Assembly (NCBI GenBank): GCA_021157815.1
Contig: JAGGVT010000011.1
Location: 1 to 24,091, forward strand
Direction of reading: 5' to 3'
Length of the DNA stretch: 24,091 nt
Source of the DNA: a bacterium
GTDB taxonomy: Bacteria > JAJVIF01 > JAGGVT01
The translations under genes and the position numbers were made by a program. Every line of letters starts with the position of its first letter. The first letter of the stretch is position 1. Positions 1-7,442 of this stretch are shown here, piece after piece. The notes beneath the pieces were generated by a model. It had not been told where the DNA came from and made no database searches. It worked only from the letters and a program-made list of their open reading frames with translations.

Positions 1-88
1 GGCTTCAAATCTGATGTTATCAATATACTATGCTGTAACCCCTTATTTATACTGTGTTTATTCACTTTGTTGGGACAGTCCCCTTTTT
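1..88. repeat. Left copy of a degenerate direct repeat flanking the SBBP lipoprotein gene
   Basis: The first 26 bases are identical to those at 4038-4063, and similarity continues with scattered substitutions to about base 88 (partner 4038-4124), including a GGACAG followed by a pyrimidine run near the end. The copy begins at the window edge, so it may extend further left. It contains no convincing coding frame. The two copies bracket the lipoprotein gene and its promoter, so the intervening 4 kb may have arrived or been duplicated as a block. That is inference. Confidence 0.6.
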
Positions 89-152
89 TTACTCAATCTA
101 AACTCAACCCACACGATTTATTGAAGACCCATTTTTATCAATAAAAGAGAGG

Positions 153-188
153 GATTCCGACCATTCGCTTCGCGAATGTCGGAATGAC
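153..188. repeat. REP-like palindrome (GATTCC...GGAATGAC)
   Basis: An imperfect hairpin: an ATTCCGAC arm and an ATTCGC inner arm pair with GCGAAT and GTCGGAAT across a TTC loop, with one bulged base. The edges GATTCC and GGAATGAC are shared with palindromes at 3792-3816, 3842-3866, 8640-8664, 8689-8713 and 17313-17336, so this is one member of a dispersed family whose outer ends are conserved while the stem core varies. Confidence 0.7.
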
Positions 189-242
189 GTTTTTCTTGCT
201 GTTAGGAGGTTTTGAGACAGCTTTCAGGATTATGGCAGGAAA

Positions 243-353
243 AACCCGGCGAGAGGACGCCGCGGCAAGGGGACGCCGGGTTACAATTATAAGATCGAAA
301 GCGCTCCCGTAAAAAGGCGAGGACGCCTTAATGCGCCGGATGGAATCCGGCGC
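243..353. repeat. Cluster of GC-rich hairpins downstream of the lipoprotein gene
   Basis: Three stems follow one another: AACCCGGC (243-250) with GCCGGGTT (275-282); AGGCG (315-319) with CGCCT (324-328); GCGCCGGAT (333-341) with ATCCGGCGC (345-353). The last lies about 40 bases past the stop codon of the minus-strand lipoprotein gene and could slow transcription there, but no T-run follows on that strand, so I do not call it an intrinsic terminator. Apart from these hairpins, the 153-188 palindrome and the repeat at the left edge, I see nothing in bases 1-391. Confidence 0.5.
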
Positions 354-391
354 TTCCAGAGGGAGCTTATTAACATTAACTCTCTTAAAAC

Positions 392-3300
392 CTACGGAGA
401 AATCTTTGTTAAATACGCGTCGGTTTCGCCGTTTGATTCGTGCAGGTCAGGCCAGACACCGGGGTCGAAATCGACTATGCCATTAAATCCTCCGGCAATA
501 TATACGTTGCCATCATCGTCATACTGTATTCCCCAGCCCTCATCTCGACCAGTGCCGCCCCATGTGCGCGCGCCAATGTAGTCTGTTGTGCCTAAATCAA
601 ACCTGATCAAAAAAGTGTCTTGTTCACCGTTTGACGTTTTGTTATCAGAATCGGGACCCGGGTCGAAATCAGCTGTACTTTCGAAACTGCCGGTTATAAA
701 AATACGGTCGCTGCTGAGAACAATCTCATGCCCGCTGTCGTTGCTGCCTCCACCCCATCCTTTCGCGAACGAGAACTCACCCGCTGAATTGAATCCGCAT
801 AGAAAAGCGTCATACAAGCCGAATGATATCAAATTGAATGTTTCTCCTGATGGGTCGAAATCAGTAGTTTCCTGGAAATATCCTGTAAGGAATATATTAT
901 CGGAACCATCGAGAACCATGCCAAGCGTCGAGTCATCAATCGCGCCGCCGAATGAAACAGCCCAGATATGGGCGCCGTTATCGTCATATTTGGCAAGGAA
1001 AATATCTGTTCCACCGATTGATTGTAGAAAATTCCCGCCGCCATCGGGATCGAAATCGAAACCAGCGCCAAAACTGCCTGTTACGATAAAATCGCCAGAG
1101 CTGTCGGCAACAATCGCTTCGCCTGTATCGTAAGCCCATGACCCCATTGTGACAGCAGCCTGATACGCGCCGGATGAATCCAGGTAGTTGATGAAAATAT
1201 CTTTCAATCCTGACGCAGTACGCTCGTCTGTGCCAGTACCGGGATTGAAATCGACAGTCGTTTTGAAATAACCTGTAACAGCGACCAAACCATCAGAGTT
1301 AACCGCCACAGCGTTGCCTTCATCATTCTGATTTCCGCCCCAAGCGGCTACCCAGAGAAGGCCACCATTGCTGTCGAGTTTGCTGACAAAAACATCCCTG
1401 ACATCGACCGCTGTTCGCTCCTCAACGCCGGTTCCAGGATCAAAATCAACTGTACCCCAAAAAAAGCCTGTTAAATAGATATTGTCAGAATCATCAATAA
1501 ATATAAATTTGGATACATCTTCAGAAGGGCCTCCAAAAGTCAGAGTCCATTCAAATACTCCGTTCGGATCAAACTTGCTTAGGAAAATATCCGTTTCGCC
1601 GTTTGATGTTCTTTCATCCACGCCATCGCTCGGATCCAAATCAACCGTATCACTGAAATATCCAGTGGCAAAGATGTTTCCCAGGCTGTCTGTCGCGAGT
1701 GAGCCGCTTTCATCCATGCCTGTGCCACCCCAGGTCAATGTCCAGTTATCGCATCCATCCACGGAAACCTCGCAGGTGTCGATAATTGTTACATTCGGAG
1801 GGTCGCAGGAATCGGTCGCGCGGAAAGCGACAGTCATAACTGCAGGTTCGCCGGTACCCGGGCAGTTCGGATTATTGAATGGCCCGCCATCTGTGAACAT
1901 GCCATCTGTGTTGGATGTTTGAGCATCGAAAGTAACACCGTCATAATTCCAGTCGGCTTCATATAATACAATCGGATCTCCGCCGTGGTCGCTGGATGCT
2001 GTTACCTCGAAATCAATTGTCTGATGGTTGCTGACTCCTGAAATGGGACATTCAGGCGAGAGAATTTCACCTGTGATTGGTCCGCAGCATGTATCAACTG
2101 TTACTTCGCAGGTTGCGAAAATGGTCGTGTTTGGATGTATGCAGCTGTCGGTCGCGCGGAATGCTACGGTGTAATAAACCGGATCAGGATCAGGGCAGTT
2201 TGGATTGATAAATGGCCCAAGTTGTTCAAAAACGCCATCAGTATTAGAAGCATCGATATCAAAAGTAACGCCATCGTAATCCCAGTCAACCTCGTAAATC
2301 ACAATCGGATTTCCGCTGTTGTCGCTGGATGCTGTAACAGTAAAATCAATCAGATCATCATCAGCAACGCCGGTTAACGGACAGGATGGCGAAAGAATTT
2401 CACCCGTGATGGGTCCGCACGGCGGTCCAATTGCAACCGGAAAAACCTGGTATGTGGCGAATTCAGCCACATCATACATCTCAAGCGCGACTCCATCCGG
2501 TGAATGAATCACGCTGTCTCCCTCAAGACCTGTTCCCGGAGTTCTGGAATCAAGCACCTTGACAAGTCCTATGTATGTACCCTCATCAAGATCATTTTCA
2601 TTTGAGAATGTCGCAGTATATGTTAATGGGTCATCCCAGCCGTTGGTTCGCGTATCCGTTGTGGTGGCTTCCACGATGCTGTCGAACATTCCCTGAACAT
2701 CGACTGTAACCGATGAAATTTCGCTTGGAGCGCTGATTTGATTTGTATGGGCAGGATTAGGATAATCATCATCGACTGTACGCCCGTGATTCCAGTCGTA
2801 AATATCGATTGTGATAGATGCCGGATCAGGTCCGTACCATATGTCCGATTCAATCTCAATTTTCCATGCCGATTTACGGTTGAACTCGGGAACGTAGTAA
2901 ACAGGCTCAAGGCGTGTTAGATAATCCGCGCTTGCGCCGTAGCCAAAAGTCATATACAGAATAAAACTGGTGCCTGTCTTTGAAAAAATCAGGTAGAAAT
3001 ATTGCCATTCTGTGCCCATCGGAAATCGGTTCTTGTTGGAATCCTTATAACAGATAACATAGGGCATCGCGGCAGAATCGCCTGTTACGCCTGCCAAATC
3101 CATGGTGTAGCCGTCAGCGTTTAGAATCGAATCGGGATACGCCTGAACCTGCATGTTGGAAAAATCGGATGGTGTCATGCTCTGGGGAGCGACAACAACA
3201 GCGACATCGAAAAGGTCAAGGTCGCATCGATTTTTCGCGGTTGGAGGTTCACTGGTATTGCCCATCGGAAATGGATGTTTAATCCAGAATCCGAGAGCGA

Positions 3301-3649
3301 CATCGCCGTTTCCATCAAGTGCAATCCTGTCAACCTTCAGGCAATCAACACATGGCCTGGTCACAAAATATGACATTCCACTTATTACGAACGATTCACC
3401 AAGTGCGGATGTTCGCATCGGTATCAGTTCGACATCTGTGAAATCTGATGAAAAGTTCAGATCGAATGCTCCCATTAATCCAATCGCAGTGCTGCCGTCA
3501 AAAGCGATAACGGGCAGTGAATCGAGTGTACTTGCTGTTTCATTCGCGCCTGGAACCCCTGCGGAAACCGGATCGGAACCGCCTTTTGAACAACCGAGAC
3601 TGATTATCATAATAAGAAGAATAATTGGTAAAAAAGAAGACCTGCTCAT
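392..3649 (-). CDS. Large lipoprotein with duplicated Cys-rich domain and seven-bladed SBBP beta-propeller
   Basis: The predicted protein has 1085 residues. It opens with a lipoprotein signal peptide: basic start, hydrophobic run, then LGC as lipobox, giving Cys20 as the lipid-bearing residue, so it is probably anchored to an envelope membrane or the cell surface. Residues 30-410 are unassigned and rich in Asp, Tyr and Thr. Residues 411-521 and 522-633 are two tandem copies of one roughly 111-residue domain, each starting CGPITGEILSP and containing DYDGVTFD or NYDGVTFD and six cysteines; the shape is PKD/Ig-like. Residues 634-1085 are seven repeats of 60-66 residues carrying WGG near the start, a DNIYLTGF-like strand, D(F/L)DP and a closing DIFLSK-like strand. 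This is the SBBP (seven-bladed beta-propeller) pattern, and seven copies make a closed propeller. GGTGGT lies just upstream of the start. The ligand and role are unknown; binding of a polymer or partner protein is a guess. Confidence 0.85.
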   Translation of the reverse strand: MSRSSFLPIILLIMIISLGCSKGGSDPVSAGVPGANETASTLDSLPVIAFDGSTAIGLMGAFDLNFSSDFTDVELIPMRTSALGESFVISGMSYFVTRPCVDCLKVDRIALDGNGDVALGFWIKHPFPMGNTSEPPTAKNRCDLDLFDVAVVVAPQSMTPSDFSNMQVQAYPDSILNADGYTMDLAGVTGDSAAMPYVICYKDSNKNRFPMGTEWQYFYLIFSKTGTSFILYMTFGYGASADYLTRLEPVYYVPEFNRKSAWKIEIESDIWYGPDPASITIDIYDWNHGRTVDDDYPNPAHTNQISAPSEISSVTVDVQGMFDSIVEATTTDTRTNGWDDPLTYTATFSNENDLDEGTYIGLVKVLDSRTPGTGLEGDSVIHSPDGVALEMYDVAEFATYQVFPVAIGPPCGPITGEILSPSCPLTGVADDDLIDFTVTASSDNSGNPIVIYEVDWDYDGVTFDIDASNTDGVFEQLGPFINPNCPDPDPVYYTVAFRATDSCIHPNTTIFATCEVTVDTCCGPITGEILSPECPISGVSNHQTIDFEVTASSDHGGDPIVLYEADWNYDGVTFDAQTSNTDGMFTDGGPFNNPNCPGTGEPAVMTVAFRATDSCDPPNVTIIDTCEVSVDGCDNWTLTWGGTGMDESGSLATDSLGNIFATGYFSDTVDLDPSDGVDERTSNGETDIFLSKFDPNGVFEWTLTFGGPSEDVSKFIFIDDSDNIYLTGFFWGTVDFDPGTGVEERTAVDVRDVFVSKLDSNGGLLWVAAWGGNQNDEGNAVAVNSDGLVAVTGYFKTTVDFNPGTGTDERTASGLKDIFINYLDSSGAYQAAVTMGSWAYDTGEAIVADSSGDFIVTGSFGAGFDFDPDGGGNFLQSIGGTDIFLAKYDDNGAHIWAVSFGGAIDDSTLGMVLDGSDNIFLTGYFQETTDFDPSGETFNLISFGLYDAFLCGFNSAGEFSFAKGWGGGSNDSGHEIVLSSDRIFITGSFESTADFDPGPDSDNKTSNGEQDTFLIRFDLGTTDYIGARTWGGTGRDEGWGIQYDDDGNVYIAGGFNGIVDFDPGVWPDLHESNGETDAYLTKISP

Positions 3650-3723
3650 AACACACCACCAAAATTATTAATAATACTATATAACTATTATTGTTAATAT
3701 AGCCTTAATGGCAATTAAGAATG

Positions 3724-3752
3724 ATTATATCAGTTAAATTGAATAAGCGCAA
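3724..3752 (-). promoter_or_regulatory. Promoter of the SBBP lipoprotein gene
   Basis: Read on the minus strand, TGATATAAT (an extended -10; TATAAT occupies 3729-3724) lies 17 bases after TTGCGC (3752-3747, three of six to TTGACA). Transcription would begin near 3717 and give a leader of about 67 bases before the start at 3649. Confidence 0.5.
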
Positions 3753-3791
3753 TTGCACACTTGTTTCCCTAAATCCGCGATTGAACTCGTT

Positions 3792-3866
3792 GTCATTCCG
3801 GGCTTGACCCGGAATCTATCTTGACAAGCGAAAAAGATATGGATTCTGAATCAAGTTCAGAATGAC
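3792..3866. repeat. Two REP-like palindromes side by side
   Basis: Palindrome one (3792-3816) has arms ATTCCGGG and CCCGGAAT around CTTGA. Palindrome two (3842-3866) has arms ATTCTGAA and TTCAGAAT around TCAAG. They are in opposite orientation to each other, GTCATT outward on the left and AATGAC outward on the right. The first is the reverse complement of 8640-8664. The remaining non-coding sequence between 3650 and 4262 holds the two promoters, the right direct repeat and a stretch at 3885-4035 in which I recognise nothing. Confidence 0.7.
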
Positions 3867-4037
3867 AATTTATCACCCAATTGGTGAATTCAATGTTAAC
3901 CAGGAAAGCGAGAGCTTCCCACATAACCTGCGAGCCGTAGGCGATACGAAAATATCCCATCGCGGATTTAGGGTGAATACCGAATCGTTCTATCCGCAAA
4001 AAGGAGCATTCCCCAATCATGGGGTACGTCCACAAGA

Positions 4038-4124
4038 GGCTTCAAATCTGATGTTATCAATATTCTATACTGTTAATCCTCATTTATTCTGTACCTATTT
4101 ACATGGTTGGACAGCCTCTTTTTA
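4038..4124. repeat. Right copy of the degenerate direct repeat
   Basis: Partner of bases 1-88, same orientation, identical over the first 26 bases and then diverging with substitutions only, so the alignment needs almost no gaps. It ends about 60 bases before the peroxiredoxin promoter. Confidence 0.6.
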
Positions 4125-4184
4125 CTACCATTGTGGAGTAGCCAAAATTATTTTTGTTTTTGTTCAAATTTAACCGGACAGTAG

Positions 4185-4193
4185 TGATATAAT
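4185..4193 (+). promoter_or_regulatory. Extended -10 promoter of the peroxiredoxin gene
   Basis: TGATATAAT, with TATAAT at 4188-4193. No good -35 lies at standard spacing (17 bases upstream reads CAAATT), which suits an extended -10 promoter. The 65-70 base leader contains a small hairpin, CCGGC and GCCGG (about 4209-4225), before the AAGGAG ribosome site at 4248-4253. Confidence 0.5.
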
Positions 4194-4262
4194 GTATTAA
4201 ATAGTAATCCGGCATCCCCTCGCCGGAAAAAATTATAAATCCCCACCAAGGAGATGAGACAA

Positions 4263-4871
4263 ATGACAGCAACAGCTGGAAAAGCGGCACCCGATTTTGA
4301 GGCTCCCGCTTATGACCAATCCGAGGGATTCACGAATGTTAAACTATCTGATTACAAGGGCAAGTGGGTGGTGGTTTGTTTCTACCCGGGTGATTTCACC
4401 TATGTCTGACCGACAGAGCTGAGTGCGGTCGCATTCCAATATGATGAATTGAAAAAACTGGGAGTTGACGTTCTCGCGATAAGCGTTGACAGCAAATTCA
4501 GCCACAAGATATGGCAGGAAGAGGAACTGTCGAAAATGGTTGATGGCGGCGTGCCGTTCCCGATGCTTTCGGACGCGGGAGGCCGTATCGGTAAATTGTA
4601 CGGCGTCTATGATGAAGAAAACGGTGTAAACATTCGCGGTCGATTCCTTATTGATCCTGATGGGGTTATACAGGCGATGGAGGTCATGACACCACCCGTA
4701 GGGCGTAATTTCGCGGAGCTCATTCGCCAGATTAAGGCTTATCAGCATGTGATAAAAACCGGTGAGGTCTGTCCCGCCGGATGGCAACCGGGTAAAACAA
4801 CTCTCAAACCAAGCCCCGATTTGGTTGGCAAGGTCTGGAAAGTCTGGAAACCCGACGCCGAGCTGGGGTAA
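4263..4871 (+). CDS. prxU: Selenocysteine-containing 2-Cys peroxiredoxin (AhpC/PrxU type), in-frame TGA read as Sec49
   Basis: The enzyme reduces hydrogen peroxide and organic or peroxynitrite peroxides in the cytoplasm. Read from ATG 4263 through an in-frame TGA at 4407-4409, the frame gives 202 residues, normal for a typical 2-Cys peroxiredoxin. AAGGAG ends nine bases before this start; the in-frame ATG at 4254 overlaps that site and is less likely. The TGA falls exactly at the peroxidatic position of the family motif FTxVCPTE, here FTYV-U-PTE. The resolving cysteine is kept as Cys170 in GEVCPAGW. The sequence after TGA continues colinearly to [10 protein letters not shown] with no other lesion, so a decayed gene is unlikely. 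A SECIS-like hairpin starts 11 bases after the TGA. Sec-type PrxU enzymes are established in Peptoclostridium acidaminophilum and in metagenomic surveys. The required selA, selB, selC and selD are not in the window. Conventional calling would report only a fragment from TTG 4449. Confidence 0.88.
4421..4436 (+). promoter_or_regulatory. Candidate bacterial SECIS hairpin for Sec49 of the peroxiredoxin
   Basis: In RNA, GAGUGC (4421-4426) pairs with GCAUUC (4431-4436), six pairs including one G-U, closing the tetraloop GGUC (4427-4430). The loop begins 17 bases after the UGA. Bacterial SECIS elements are known to sit inside the coding region just after UGA, with the apical loop roughly 16-37 bases downstream and a G in its first two positions; the Escherichia coli fdhF element has the same GGUC loop. 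A bulged U as in fdhF is not obvious, but U4420 lies unpaired just under the stem. Confidence 0.75.
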
Positions 4872-4919
4872 ACCTGCGCTAAATAAATTGTAACCCGGCA
4901 TCCTTTTGCCGGGGAAAAC

Positions 4920-4995
4920 CGAGCCTCGAACGTTAGTGAGAGGTGGGTGAGTATTGGTATAATCTGCCTTACCCCTCACTTACGTTCGGGGCTCG
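4920..4995. repeat. Long inverted-repeat element, copy A (GAGCCCCGAACGTTAGTGAG family)
   Basis: The left arm (about 4920-4944) reads CGAGCCTCGAACGTTAGTGA and the right arm (4971-4995) is nearly its reverse complement, ending GTTCGGGGCTCG. A few mismatches separate the arms, unlike the perfect copy at 20572-20654. The adjacent 4892-4914 has another small hairpin, CCCGGC with GCCGGG. The rest of the 304-base gap between prxU and lptF (4996-5175) shows only a possible TACAAT -10 box at 5153-5158 without a matching -35. Confidence 0.7.
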
Positions 4996-5175
4996 AATTG
5001 TGTTTTCGATTTGTGGAATGAAAAGCGAGAAATCGCATTCAGATAAATCCTCACTCAAAAAATGAACCTCTCTATATTCTCAATTGTATTATAAGCTGGA
5101 AAACGCAATTTCAAATGATGTGCCGATATTACTAAATGAACAGGGAATAGTGTACAATATTCCGTTTTGTGACAG

Positions 5176-6249
5176 ATGAAGATACTCGACCGATACATAG
5201 CCACGGAATTCATGATCTTCTTCGGAGCGGTGATCTTCGGGTTCGTTGTGCTCATGACCGGCAACACGATTTTCCTCATGAGCGACCTTATAATGAACAA
5301 GCGGATTCCGTTCTTTGTGGTGTCGCAGATTCTGATTCTGCGTATTCCGGCGATGTTCGTTCTCGGTTTTCCGGTCGCGACCATCTTCGCAGTCATGCTG
5401 ACCATGGGCAGGTTCGCGAAAGACAGCGAGATTGTCGCCATGCGTACCGGCGGCCTTAGTTTCCTGCGAATTATTTTTCCCCTGGTGTTTATGGCAACTG
5501 TAATCAGCATTGGCAGCTTTTACCTGAATGAGATTGTTGTCCCGAATGCTAATCACATATCGCAGAATTACATACGGCAGTTTTTTCTCAGCGAAGTAAT
5601 GGAAAATGCAAAGGCGAATGTCTTTTTCAAAATTCCCGGCGGACTTGTGCTCTACACGAAGAAATTCGATGATGAAAAAAAAGACCTTCGCAACGTCATG
5701 GTGTTCGAAACAAAGGAATACGGCTTCCCGGATATTTCGGATGTCGTTCATGGCGCTATCAAGGGTGATGATCTTGTACTCGAGGATGGGGTCAAGTATG
5801 AGATAAACAAGGATGGCCATATCGATCAGCAGTATTATTTTAAAACATCGACAAAGGATATTTCCCGCGAAATCCGCAAGTTATATGGCGAACAGAGAAC
5901 TCCGCAGGAGATGGTATCCGGCGATTTAAAAAAATTAATCGACAGGTTCAAGAAGCACAACCTAAAAGTGTCGGCGCAGGAAACGGATTACTATTTTAAA
6001 TTCTCAATTCCCGTGGCGAATCTCGCGTTTGCGATTGTCGGTCTTCTGTTTGCCGTGTCGAATCCGCGCAAGGAGAGCTACAGCGGGATAATTATCGCGC
6101 TGATTCTGGTTACGGTTTACTGGATAATGATGACCGTTATGCGGTCGATGGGACATAAGGGGATGCTGACTCCCTGGCTGGCGGCATGGGGCCAGAATAT
6201 TATTTACTTTTCCATCGCAATTCCACTTTTAGTCAAGGCTCGAAAGTAG
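5176..6249 (+). CDS. lptF: LptF/LptG family lipopolysaccharide export permease (first of a pair)
   Basis: A 357-residue integral membrane protein of the YjgP/YjgQ family. With a paralogous partner and the LptB ATPase it would form the inner-membrane ABC transporter that extracts LPS and feeds it to the periplasmic Lpt bridge. It begins MKILDRYIATEF, the family N-terminus, with a first membrane helix at about 14-34 and two more by residue 118. A conserved cytoplasmic segment, GRFAKDSEIVAMRTGG, contacts the ATPase in known members. A periplasmic beta-rich domain follows (about 130-260), then three C-terminal helices with the family signature NPRKESYSGII. Its stop codon (6247-6249) touches the next start. 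Which of the two is LptF and which LptG cannot be settled from motifs; order follows E. coli. The ribosome site is weak (GTGACAG). lptB is not in the window. Confidence 0.9.
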   Translation: MKILDRYIATEFMIFFGAVIFGFVVLMTGNTIFLMSDLIMNKRIPFFVVSQILILRIPAMFVLGFPVATIFAVMLTMGRFAKDSEIVAMRTGGLSFLRIIFPLVFMATVISIGSFYLNEIVVPNANHISQNYIRQFFLSEVMENAKANVFFKIPGGLVLYTKKFDDEKKDLRNVMVFETKEYGFPDISDVVHGAIKGDDLVLEDGVKYEINKDGHIDQQYYFKTSTKDISREIRKLYGEQRTPQEMVSGDLKKLIDRFKKHNLKVSAQETDYYFKFSIPVANLAFAIVGLLFAVSNPRKESYSGIIIALILVTVYWIMMTVMRSMGHKGMLTPWLAAWGQNIIYFSIAIPLLVKARK

Positions 6250-7335
6250 ATGAAAATACTTGATAAATATATAATGCGTGAAGTCGCGGTTTTTGTGAGT
6301 GTCGGAATTCTCGGATTCACGATTCTGATTATCGGGAATAATTTCTACGCTCTCAGCGATCTTATCTTCCAGAAAAAAGTCCTGTTCAGTGACCTTATTC
6401 TGATTACGCTTCTGGACACACCGGCATCCATGGTACTTTCACTGCCGGTCGCGACACTGTTTGGAGTTATGTTATCCATAGGCCGCCTTGCTATGGACAG
6501 TGAGCTGGTCGCGATGCGCGCAGGTGGCATTTCACTAACCAGAATCATGATTCCTCTTTTGTTGGTTTCATTCGCATTCAGCGGGGCCACCTATTATCTT
6601 GGGGAAAAACTGGTGCCCGCGGCAACTGCAATGTCGGATATGATCAAAGAGGAGAAGATAAAGGGCAAGAAATTTCATTTAAAAAGCAATATTTTTTTCA
6701 AACGCTCCGATGATTTCATAATCGCGGTAAATAAATTCAATGTCAAAGACAAAACACTGACTCGTCCGGTTATTTGGTTTAACGATGAAGCGGCGCAAAA
6801 AATACATATCTACACAGCGCACTCAGGCAGGTTTGAAAATGATGAGGTTATGATGCCGGATGCGAATCATCATGTGTTCGATGCAACCGACCTGCATCGA
6901 CACCTTATGTATACTGAAAAGATAAGGGTGCTAAGGCTTGATTTTCCAGAGGAGCTTCAGCAGGTTCACGAGGATAAATCCGGAGCGGCGGGACTTGCAG
7001 CCAGCGATCTTCAGGATCAGATAACCAACCTTGAGCAGTCCGGGCAGGACCCATCAATTGCCCAAACACATCTTGCATTTAAATATTCAACGCCAATCGC
7101 ATGTACGATTTTCAGTTTCGTTGCGTTTATGTTCAGCGTGATAAATCCGCGGAAGGAACGTTACAGCGGCGTTTTCATGGCGCTAGTGCTGATTTTCGTT
7201 TACTACATTATGCAGACCGTCTTTAAATCACTTGGAGAGAAGGGTCTTGTACGGCCGCCGGAGCTTGCCGCCTGGGCGACCAACATACTTTTCCTTATCG
7301 TTGGCATGATTACTTTTATAAAAACATCGAAATAG
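6250..7335 (+). CDS. lptG: LptF/LptG family lipopolysaccharide export permease (second of a pair)
   Basis: A 361-residue paralogue of the preceding protein, beginning MKILDKYIMREV. It has the same plan: one N-terminal helix (about 13-33), two more helices to about residue 118, the cytoplasmic motif GRLAMDSELVAMRAGG, a periplasmic domain, and three C-terminal helices with NPRKERYSGVF. The start codon follows the upstream TAG with no spacer, so the two proteins are probably made by coupled translation in equal amounts, as expected for the two halves of one permease. The ribosome site would lie within the end of lptF. The LptG name rests on gene order only; the family call is firm. Confidence 0.9.
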   Translation: MKILDKYIMREVAVFVSVGILGFTILIIGNNFYALSDLIFQKKVLFSDLILITLLDTPASMVLSLPVATLFGVMLSIGRLAMDSELVAMRAGGISLTRIMIPLLLVSFAFSGATYYLGEKLVPAATAMSDMIKEEKIKGKKFHLKSNIFFKRSDDFIIAVNKFNVKDKTLTRPVIWFNDEAAQKIHIYTAHSGRFENDEVMMPDANHHVFDATDLHRHLMYTEKIRVLRLDFPEELQQVHEDKSGAAGLAASDLQDQITNLEQSGQDPSIAQTHLAFKYSTPIACTIFSFVAFMFSVINPRKERYSGVFMALVLIFVYYIMQTVFKSLGEKGLVRPPELAAWATNILFLIVGMITFIKTSK

Positions 7336-7370
7336 TGTTGGTTATAACATTATTATTGAGTGCAACCCGT

Positions 7371-7399
7371 TTGCGATAGAAAGCAGGCGGGTTTATAAT
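7371..7399 (+). promoter_or_regulatory. Promoter of the lipoprotein cyclophilin gene
   Basis: TTGCGA (7371-7376, four of six to TTGACA), a 17-base spacer, then a perfect TATAAT (7394-7399). Transcription would start near 7406. This makes the upstream in-frame ATG at 7401 unusable and supports a start at 7443 or 7452. Confidence 0.6.
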
Positions 7400-7442
7400 T
7401 ATGTACTTGGATAAATCAAATCAAATCTCAGCTGGGAGGTTG

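Noticed and set aside
331-353. Intrinsic terminator of the SBBP lipoprotein gene
   Set aside because: The hairpin is strong but no T-run follows on the minus strand.
3862-4173. Plus-strand open frame of 103 codons in the gap before the peroxiredoxin
   Set aside because: It spans a palindrome and the direct repeat, lacks a ribosome site, and its translation resembles no protein.
4407-4409. TGA in the peroxiredoxin frame as a nonsense mutation or sequencing error
   Set aside because: It falls exactly on the catalytic cysteine codon, the rest of the frame is intact and conserved, and a SECIS-like hairpin follows. A random stop would rarely land there.
4408-4430. GACCG/CGGUC stem as the SECIS
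   Set aside because: It includes bases of the UGA itself and its loop begins four bases after it, too close for a bacterial SECIS. The GGUC-loop hairpin fits better.
4344-4979. Minus-strand open frame of 211 codons opposite the peroxiredoxin
   Set aside because: It is a shadow of the coding strand and runs into the inverted repeat at 4920-4995; no ribosome site or family features.
5089-5820. Minus-strand open frame of 243 codons opposite lptF
   Set aside because: It is fully antisense to a clear LptF-family gene and its translation has no recognisable pattern.
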